A DNA stretch of 64,000 nt, taken from Strigamia acuminata (lineage: Eukaryota > Arthropoda > Chilopoda > Geophilomorpha > Linotaeniidae). Where the stretch lies: the NCBI GenBank assembly GCA_949358305.1, contig OX442323.1, positions 6,324,001 through 6,388,000 on the forward strand. Reading direction: 5' to 3'. Every line of letters starts with the position of its first letter. Within the stretch, counting starts at the first letter, position 1. Positions 55,922-64,000 of the stretch are shown here, in pieces. Below the pieces are notes generated by a model that saw nothing but the letters and a program-made list of their open reading frames with translations, ran no database searches and had not been told where the DNA came from. Made by a program: the position numbers and the translations under genes.

Positions 55922-56018
55922 CGTAAAACCAAAAACAGGATTCGAGATTAATGTCTATGAATGTTGTACGCGTTTTCATGTACGTGTTGTCGGTTGTTGA
56001 TTTTTTCGATTTACACCG
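55922..56018. other. conserved satellite cassette, copy 2
   Basis: Identical by eye to copy 1 over its full length, between 53-bp arrays of opposite lead orientation. Confidence 0.85.
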
Positions 56019-56789
56019 TCACGGCCCGTTAACGGCCCGTTAACGGCCCGTTAACGGCCCGTTACGATCCCGTAACGGCCCGCACGGGCCGTTAACGGGC
56101 CGCCGACGGTCCCGTCACGATCCCGTAACGGCCCGCACGGGCCGTTAACGGGCCGCCGACGGTCCCGTCACGGTCCCGTAACGGCTCGCACGGGCCGTTA
56201 ACGGGCCGCCGACGGTCCCGTCACGGTCCCGTAACGGCCTTCGTTCCCGGACTTCGGCTCGCCGACGGCCCGTGCGACCTCATGCGGGCCGCTAACGGGC
56301 CGTCAACGGGCCGTTAACGGCCCGTTTTCGACCCGCTACGGCCCGTCACGGCCTGTTGGCCGTGCGACCCGTGACTCGGAGTGTGGTTTTTGGGGACGAG
56401 GGCCGTCCTCCGGCCGCGCCGCGACGCGCCGCGGGTCGGACAAGAAACGACCCGGTCGGAAACCGAACCTCAGTGTCCAATCGGGCAGAAATTGTGCGAA
56501 AGTTTAACCAAAAATGGCCAAAAGTCGGTGCAAGTTTTGCACGCAACAAACGTCCGATGTGACAGTGCCCATGCGGGTTGGACGTGCATGTGGGCGCGTG
56601 TGGGCGCTCGATTTACCGGCCCGTTGGACGAGTTAAACCAAAATTTCCCAATATCTTGCATAAATTTAAAGAAGATTTGACAGATTTCCAGATTTTAAGC
56701 GATGTTTTACATAAGTCCGTCCCATTGCTGAAATTCCGTGAAAATTTGTCAAAAATTGACAAAAGTCTGTGCAAATTTTGTCAGAAATA

Positions 56790-58811
56790 GGAAACAAAAA
56801 ATTTAAAATTCGTCCAACGCGCCAGTAAATCGAGCGCGCCCATGCGTGGACAGTGCGCCGGCGGGAGCCCCGGCCGTCCTCTCTCTCTCTCTCTCTCGGC
56901 CGCCAAGGCTCGCCCCTCCGCCCGTCGGCGGGAGCCCCGACCGTCCCCCCTCTCTCTTTCGGCCGCCAAAGGATCGCCCCTCCGCTCGTCACAGATTTTT
57001 GTCAATATTTGATGAATTTCAACAGATTTTCAGCAATATTTTACAGGACATTTCTGCTCTTTTGGATACATTTTCAAAGGTTTTATTGCTAAAATTCTGG
57101 GGAAATTTATCAAAAATTGACAAAAAATCGATGCAAGTTTTGTCAGAAACTGATAAAATCTTCTTAAACTCGTCCAACGCGCCGGCGAGTGCACATGCGG
57201 GGACAGTGGGCACGTCCAGCCCGCGTGCACACTGTCAGATCGGGCGGTTTCGGGCACAGTTTGATCCGGGCAAATATCTAGCAAAACTTGCACCGATTTT
57301 TTGTCAATTTTAGACAAATTTCAGCAATATTTTACGAGACATTTCTGCTCGATTGGACACATTTCCAGGGGTTTTTTGTAAAACATTGATAAAATTCCGT
57401 GGAAATTTATCAAATATTGGCAAAATTCGGTGCTAATTTTGTCAAAAATTAGGAAAAAAAAATTTTCAAAACTTGTCCAACGTGCCGGTAAATCGAGCGC
57501 CCACATGCCTAGATAGTGCACGCCCAACCCGCCAAGGCTCGCCCCTCCGCCCGTTGGCGGGAGCCCCGGCCGTCCCCTCTCTCTCTCTTTCTCTCTCTCT
57601 CTCGGGCGCCCGGAGCTCGCCCCTCCGCCCGTCACCGACTTTTGACACAATTTTTGATGAAATTCAACGGAATTTTAGCAACGTTTTACAAAAAACCTGT
57701 GGAAATGTGTCCAACCGGGCAGAAATGTGTCGTAAAATGTTGCCGAAATTCTGTGAAAATTTGTCACAAATTGCCAAAAGTCGGTGCAAATTTTGTCAGA
57801 AATAGGAAACAAAAAATTTAAAATTCGTCCAACGCGCCAGTAAATCGAGCGCGCCCATGCGTGGACAGTGCGCCGGCGGGAGCCCCGGCCGTCCTCTCTC
57901 TCTCTCTCTCTCGGCCGCCAAGGCTCGCCCCTCCGCCCGTCGGCGGGAGCCCCGACCGTCCCCCCTCTCTCTTTCGGCCGCCAAAGGATCGCCCCTCCGC
58001 TCGTCACAGATTTTTGTCAATATTTGATGAATTTCAACAGATTTTCAGCAATATTTTACAGGACATTTCTGCTCTTTTGGATACATTTTCAAAGGTTTTA
58101 TTGCTAAAATTCTGGGGAAATTTATCAAAAATTGACAAAAAATCGATGCAAGTTTTGTCAGAAATTGATAAAATCTTCTTAAACTCGTCCAACGCGCCGG
58201 CGAGTGCACATGCGGGGACAGTGGGCACGTCCAGCCCGCGTGCACACTGTCAGATCGGGCGGTTTCGGGCACAGTTTGATCCGGGCAAATATCTAGCAAA
58301 ACTTGCACCGATTTTTTGTCAATTTTAGACAAATTTCAGCGATATTTTACGAGACATTTCTGCTCGATTGGACACATTTCCAGGGGTTTTTTGTAAAACA
58401 TTGATAAAATTCCGTGGAAATTTATCAAATATTGGCAAAATTCGGTGCTAATTTTGTCAAAAATTAGGAAAAAAAAATTTTCAAAACTTGTCCAACGTGC
58501 CGGTAAATCGAGCGCCCACATGCCTAGATAGTGCACGCCCAACCCGCCAAGGCTCGCCCCTCCGCCCGTTGGCGGGAGCCCCGGCCGTCCCCTCTCTCTC
58601 TCTTTCTCTCTCTCTCTCGGGCGCCCGGAGCTCGCCCCTCCGCCCGTCACCGACTTTTGACACAATTTTTGATGAAATTCAACAGAATTTTAGCAACGTT
58701 TTACAAAAAACCTGTGGAAATGTGTCCAACCGGGCAGAAATGTGTCGTAAAATGTTGCCGAAATTCTGTGAAAATTTGTCACAAATTGCCAAAAGTCGGT
58801 GCAAGTATTGC
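56790..58811. repeat. two tandem 1,015-bp subunits within higher-order unit 2
   Basis: Same pair as in unit 1, displaced by 3,661 bp. The unit-specific variants (AAACTGATAAAATC in the first subunit, AAATTGATAAAATC in the second) are kept in order, so the pair was amplified as a block. Confidence 0.9.
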
Positions 58812-59562
58812 TAGATTTGGGCGCATCAAACTGTGCCGAGATCTGACAGTGTCCACGCGGTTTTGAAGCGCCCACTGTCGACGCACGTGGGCGCTCAATT
58901 TACCGGCGCGTTGGACGAGTTTTGAAAAAAGTTTTTTCCTAATTTCTGACAAAACTTGCACCGAATTTTGTCAATATGTGATAAATTTCCATGGATTTTA
59001 AGCAATGTTTTACAGAAGTCCGTCCCATCGGGCAGAAACGTCTCGTAAAATGTCGCTGAAATTCCGTGAAAATCTGTCAAAAATTGACAAAAGTTGGTGA
59101 CCGACCCGCGGCGCGTCACGGCGCGGTCGGAGGACGGCCCTCGTCCCCAAAAACCACACTCCGGGTCACGTGGTCTCGCACTCGACTTTTTCAGTTTTCC
59201 CGTTTTCGGCCCGTTACGGCCAAGGACCGTAACGGGTCGAAAACGGGCCGCAACGGGTCGAAAACGGCCGCAACGGGTCGAAAACGGCCCGCACGGGCCG
59301 TTAACGGGCCGCCGACGGTCCCGTCACAATCCCGTAACGGCTCGCACGGGCCGTTAACGGGCCGCCGACGGTCCCGTCACGATCCCGTAACGGCTCGCAC
59401 GGGCCGTTAACGGGCCGCCGACGGTTCCGTAACTATCCCGTAACGGCCCGCACGGGCCGTTAACGGGCCGCCGACGGTCCCGTCACGACCCCGTAACGGC
59501 CCGTACGACCTCATGCGGGCCGTTAACGGGCCGTTAACGGGCCGTTAACGGCCCGTTAACGG

Positions 59563-59659
59563 CGTAAAACCAAAAACAGGATTCGAGATTAATGTCTATG
59601 AATGTTGTACGCGTTTTCATGTACGTGTTGTCGGTTGTTGATTTTTTCGATTTACACCA
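59563..59659. other. conserved satellite cassette, copy 3
   Basis: Same as copy 1 with one change near its right end (CACCAT for CACCGT). Confidence 0.85.
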
Positions 59660-60720
59660 TCACGGCCCGTTAACGGCCCGTTAACGGCCCGTTAACGGCC
59701 CGTCAACGGCCCGCATGGGGTCGCACGGGCCGTTAACGGGCCGCCGACGGTCCCGTCACGATCCCGTAACGGCCCGCACGGGCCGTTAACGGGCCGCCGA
59801 CGGTCCCGTCACGATTCCGTAACGGCTCGCACGGGCCGTTAACGGGCCGCCGACGGTCCCGTCACGATCCCGTAACGGCTCGCACGGGCCGTTAACGGGC
59901 CGCCGACGGTCCCGTCACGGTCCCGTAACGGCCTTCGTTCCCGGACTTCGGCTCGCCGACGGCCCGTGCGACCTCATGCGGGCCGCTAACGGGCCGTCAA
60001 CGGGCCGTTAACGGCCCGTTTTCGACCCGCTACGGCCCGTCACGGCCTGTTGGCCGTGCGACCCGTGACTCGGAGTGTGGTTTTTGGGGACGAGGGCCGT
60101 CCTCCGGCCGCGCCGCGACGCGCCGCGGGTCGGACAAGAAACGACCCGGTCGGAAACCGAACCTCAGTGTCCAATCGGGCAGAAATTGTGCGGAAGTTTA
60201 ACCAAAAATGGCCAAAAGTCGGTGCAAGTTTTGCACGCAACAAACGTCCGATGTGACAGTGCCCATGCGGATTGGACGTGCATGTGGGCGCGTGTGGGAG
60301 CTCGATTTACTGGCGCGTTGGACGAGTTTTAAAAAAATTCTCCAAAATCTGACAAAACTTGCAACGATTTTTAACGACATTTAATTGATTTCCACAGATT
60401 TTAAGAACACTGTTTTACAGAAGCCCGTCCAATCGGGCAGAAATGTCTCGCAAAATATTGCTGAAATTCCGTGGAAATTTATCAAAAATCGTTGCCAGTT
60501 TTGTCAGATTTTGGAGAATTTTTTTAGAACTCGTCCAACGCGCCAGTAAATCACGCGCCCACGTGCGTGGACGATGCGCACGTCCAACCCGCCAAGGCTC
60601 GCCCCTACGACCGTCGGCGGGAGCCCCGGCCGTCCTCTCTCTCCCTCTCGGCCGCCAATGCTCGCCCCTCCGCCCGGGACTCGCCCCGCCGCCAGTCACC
60701 GACTTTTGGCAATTTCCTTG

Positions 60721-62640
60721 CAAACAGCAACGATAATGATGTATTTATTGATAATTGTTTTTGCATCGGACATGTGTTTAATTTTAGTGGTTCCTCGACT
60801 CAGTTTGTGCGGTTCTTGCGCGTCGTGCGCACGTTCAACACGCGCCCACGCGAGTATATCGCGTGGACTCTCGTCTCTCTCGTCAGTCTCGATGTTTTGT
60901 ATGATTTTATTTTGCTAATTGTTTTGAGCGCGTGCAATTTCAATTGTTGCACCACACACGCATTTTCTATTGTACACCAGTGTTCCTATGTCGAATAAAT
61001 TAGACTTGTTTTTAATTTCTCTGTCGCCATTGTTTGAATTCACTGCGCTGCACGAGAGCTTCAATTTATGAGTTGGACCGCTTTTTATACAAATTATGTG
61101 GGAATTTTGCTCGATTCATGCGCGGTTCTTTCTTAAGCGTCGGGCAAGTTTTGTCAGATATTGCAAAAAGTACATCGCGCGTGCACGGGCGTGCGTGGAC
61201 GGTGCCCGCGTCCAACGCTCATCGGCGTCCAACTCCTTGTCTACAAAGAAGGTCGGGGTTTCGGGCATATCCTTTGCCACGACCGCGTCTTGGTTCTCGC
61301 CTTCGGTGGTCATCTCCAAGGCGGGAATCAGCCCGGATTTCAACGGGGTGCTGTCGGTCAGAAAGGGAACGGTCGGTGTTGTTGGGGAGATGTTGGAGCA
61401 GTACTAAACGTCATGTTTTGTTCACGTGAAAATGAAATGTGCGTTTAAAAAGCCTATCGTGCTGCCGGGACGTTTATTAATTTTCCCAGTTTGACATAAG
61501 CGAGCGCGCACATGGCGACGGCAATGTCTTTTGTCACCTTTAAATTCCTTTTTGGTTTCAACTATGTAAGTTACCTTGTTTTATTAAAATAACTGTTAGT
61601 TTTGTATATTTGCTAGTTGGTTCATGTTTGGTGCGTTAGATATAAACACCAAACCACCGTATTTATGTTTTCTGAGACGTACGACGCGAGTCGCGCTCGT
61701 ACGCCGACTTCGACACATCGGTAAACCGCCAGCGTGCACCATTTTTCTCGTGCTCACTCAGACGTGCGCATTACACGCGATATTGCGCACGAACGCGCAC
61801 ACCGCCTCCGCGACACACATCACACACCCGTTTAAACGAGTCTCGGCGCCTATTTGACCCCAGTGTTTACTTTTTAAAATTGTGGTGTGTTTTCAAAGTT
61901 CTTAATTTGTTCAAAAACAAACAAAATGGATATCTGTTGATTTTTAAATGATTTTGTCGATTTAGTTTTTTGCTGGTTTTTAATCGATTTGTCTGTATTT
62001 TTAATCAATTCGAATGATTGACACCATTCTGTGCTTTACTCGTATTCAAGATGGCGTCGCAAACTCAAGGTCGAATTCCGCTGAATTCATTTATTGCGAC
62101 TGTTTGCGCTCCATACGTGCGAAAAGGATTATGGGAATAATCCTCAATGCAGGCCATTTTGGTGTTAAATGAGCGAGGAAGGCAGGACATAAGGAAAATT
62201 GGTGAAATGTAAAAAAAAATGCTAAACAATCAACATTTAAATAAAGATCAATATTTCTGGCTCGAAATGCATATATCGGCAATTTCGGGATATTTTCGGG
62301 ACGAAATTGACTCGTTCGGAACACAGGGGAGGGACTCCCACATTCCCCATGCGTCGGCGCGTGTGTTTACGAAATACCAAATCCAGGTTTTCATACAACC
62401 CCACGTTATTTTCGGGTCAAGAGTTTTTTTATGCGCTGCCGCGCGCAATCCCCGGGTTGATGAGTTTCGCGGAATCCGACGAGCGAGTGCGATCGTGTCA
62501 TACCGCTTCTTCTCGTGGCAAAGTAGACACCTTAATTAAACTGGCTGTTGGCTTTTTTTTTTAAACAAAGTACGAGTCTTTAAGTTGAACGGTTGTTGAG
62601 ATACACGTAGTAATGTGGACTCGCGACGCGTTGCAACGTG
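60721..62640. other. lower-copy interval inside the satellite block
   Basis: Mixed-composition sequence without the satellite words. Several open frames occur. The most protein-like is on the - strand at about 61410-61200 (contains NQDAVVAKDMPETPTFFVDK), possibly a gene or retroelement fragment; no family is recognised and no splice sites are assigned. Confidence 0.45.
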
Positions 62641-63315
62641 GTCGGAGAACGGCCCACTTCCCTCCCCCCGACCAGGTTGTCTTTCTCTCTCTTGTCCGAC
62701 CCACGGCGCGTCGCGGCGCGGCCGGAGGACGTCTCTTTCCCCTCCCCCAGTCCCAAAAACCACACCTTGAGGAACCCCGAGGTTCGGTTTCCGACCGGGC
62801 CGTTTCTCGCCCGACCCACGACGCGCCGCGGCGCGGCCGGAGGACGGCCCTCGTCCCCAAAAACCACACTCCGGGTCACGTGGTCTCGCACTCGACTTTT
62901 TCAGTTTTCCCGTTTTCGGCCCGTTACGGCCAAGGACCGTAACGGGTCGAAAACGGGCCGCAACGGGTCGAAAACGGCCGCAACGGGTCGAAAACGACCC
63001 GCACGGGCCGTTAACGGGCCGCCGACGGTCCCGTCACGATCCCGTAACGGCCCGCACGGGCCGTTAACGGGCCGCCGACGGGACCGTCACGATCCCGTAA
63101 CGGCCCGCACGGGCCGTTAACGGGCCGCCGACGGTCCCGTCACGGTCCCGTAACGGCTCGTACGGGCCGTTAACGGGCTGCCGACGGTCCCGTCACGATC
63201 CCGTCACGGCTCGTGCGGGCCGTTAACGGGCCGCCGACAGTCCCGTCACGATCCCGTCACGGCCTGTGCGGGCCGTTAACGGGCCGTTAACGGGCCGTTA
63301 ACGGCCCGTTAACGG

Positions 63316-63410
63316 CGTAAAACCAAAAACAGGATTCGAGATTAATGTCTATGAATGTTGTACGCGTTTTCACGTACGTGTTGTCGGTTGTTGATTTTTT
63401 CGATTTACGC
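63316..63410. other. conserved satellite cassette, copy 4
   Basis: As copy 1 with CACGTACGTG for CATGTACGTG and TACGCCG at the end. Confidence 0.85.
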
Positions 63411-63672
63411 CGTAACGGCCCGTTAACGGCCCGTTAACGGCCCGTCAACGGCCCGTCAACGGCCCGCAACGGCCCGCACGGGCCGTTAACGGGCCGTCGA
63501 CGATCCCGTCACGATCCCGCAACGGCCCGCACGGGCCGTTAACGGGCCGCTGACGGTCCCGTCACGATCCCGTCACGGCCTTCGTTCCCGGACTTCGGCT
63601 CGCCGACGGCCCGTACGACCTCACGCGGGCCGTTAACGGGCCGTTAACGGCCCGTTAACGGCCCGTTAACGG

Positions 63673-63768
63673 CGTAAAACCAAAAACAGGATTCGAGATT
63701 AATGTCTATGAATGTTGTACGCGTTTTCATGTACGTGTTGTCGGTTGTTGATTTTTTCGATTCACGCC
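63673..63768. other. conserved satellite cassette, copy 5
   Basis: As copy 1 with TTCACGCCG at the end. It lies 357 bp after copy 4, giving a short tandem unit. Confidence 0.85.
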
Positions 63769-64000
63769 GTAACGGCCCGTTAACGGCCCGTTAACGGCCC
63801 GTCAACGGCCCGTCAACGGCCCGCAACGGCCCGCACGGGCCGTTAACGGGCCGTCGACGATCCCGTCACGATCCCGCAACGGCCCGCACGGGCCGTTAAC
63901 GGGCCGCTGACGGTCCCGTCACGATCCCGCAACGGCCCGCACGGGCCGTTAACGGGCCGTCGACGATCCCGTCACGATCCCGCAACGGCCCGCACGGGCC

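Larger units (their letters stand above)
51446..60720. repeat. hierarchical satellite array, ~3.66-kb higher-order unit
   Basis: Landmarks recur at 3,661 bp: the cassette start at 52261 and 55922, and GTTGGTGACCGACC at about 55433 and 59094. The next cassette interval is 3,641 bp because of small deletions. The two full units are nearly base-identical. Each unit consists of a GC-rich part with 53-bp repeats and an AT/GC mosaic part of modules such as TTTGTCAAAAATTGACAAAA and TCGTCCAACGCGCC in alternating orientation. The third unit departs after about 60300. All ORFs here are shadows. Confidence 0.92.
62641..64000. repeat. second block of palindrome-core satellite
   Basis: It resumes with GGTCGGAAACCGAACCTCGG-like edge words (in reverse), then 53-bp arrays. 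It contains two cassettes (63316 and 63673) only 357 bp apart, so the local unit differs from the 3.66-kb one. It runs off the window end. Confidence 0.9.

Noticed and set aside
51446..60720. Dozens of open frames of 60-155 codons on both strands
   Set aside because: They repeat with the satellite period, overlap on both strands, and are rich in Arg/Pro/Ser from CT-rich and GC-rich tracts; none has a domain.

Overview
The window is nuclear DNA of an animal, most likely an arthropod (insect, springtail or crustacean; I cannot resolve it further). The evidence is split genes with GT-AG introns, UDP-glucuronosyltransferases with animal-type C-terminal membrane anchors, secreted proteins of the juvenile-hormone-binding / group 7 allergen superfamily, and dense DNA-transposon miniatures, Ty1/copia, LINE and Gypsy-type elements. 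The first 44.5 kb is AT-rich; the last 19.5 kb is GC-rich and made of a retroelement plus satellite DNA.

1-32.4 kb, + strand: a head-to-tail array of five UDP-glycosyltransferase (UGT) genes. All share a three-exon plan: exon 1 of 822 nt (aglycone-binding half), exon 2 of 226 nt, exon 3 of 518 or 524 nt (donor-binding signature, membrane anchor, KXKXX tail). Genes 1-2 form one subfamily (521 aa, Gln in place of the signature His) and genes 3-5 another (523 aa, His kept). Gene 1 is cut by the window edge, and a decayed sixth exon 3 lies between genes 2 and 3. Introns and spacers are full of inverted-repeat elements, including piggyBac-like (TTAA) and hAT-like (8-bp duplication) miniatures; one sits next to a splice donor. 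A minisatellite adjoins the last exon of gene 5.

33.4-44.5 kb, - strand: a second tandem family of eight genes for small secreted lipid-carrier-type proteins. Genes A-C resemble juvenile hormone binding/takeout proteins; D-H are shorter four-exon group 7 allergen-like genes. A and B are a recent tandem duplication separated by a Ty1/copia element that itself carries a LINE insertion. B has a premature stop. Only the last exon of H is present, because a retroelement LTR lies 45 bp into its upstream intron.

44.5-51.2 kb, - strand: the 3' part of a Gypsy-type LTR element. In transcription order it has an integrase truncated at its N-terminus, a 1.4-kb spacer, a 921-residue proline-rich ORF, a polypurine tract and a 1,016-bp LTR. 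A large ORF between integrase and the 3' LTR is an unusual order.

51.2-64 kb: hierarchical satellite DNA. A unit of about 3.66 kb occurs twice nearly identically and a third time partially. It contains two 1,015-bp subunits, 53-bp arrays built on the palindrome CCGTTAACGG, and a conserved non-repetitive cassette of about 97 bp between arrays of opposite orientation. A lower-copy stretch (60.7-62.6 kb) separates it from a second block of the 53-bp arrays.

Functionally, the two intact families fit detoxification/hormone glycosylation in the ER (UGTs) and extracellular transport of hydrophobic ligands (JHBP-like). Nothing in the sequence shows that they act together.
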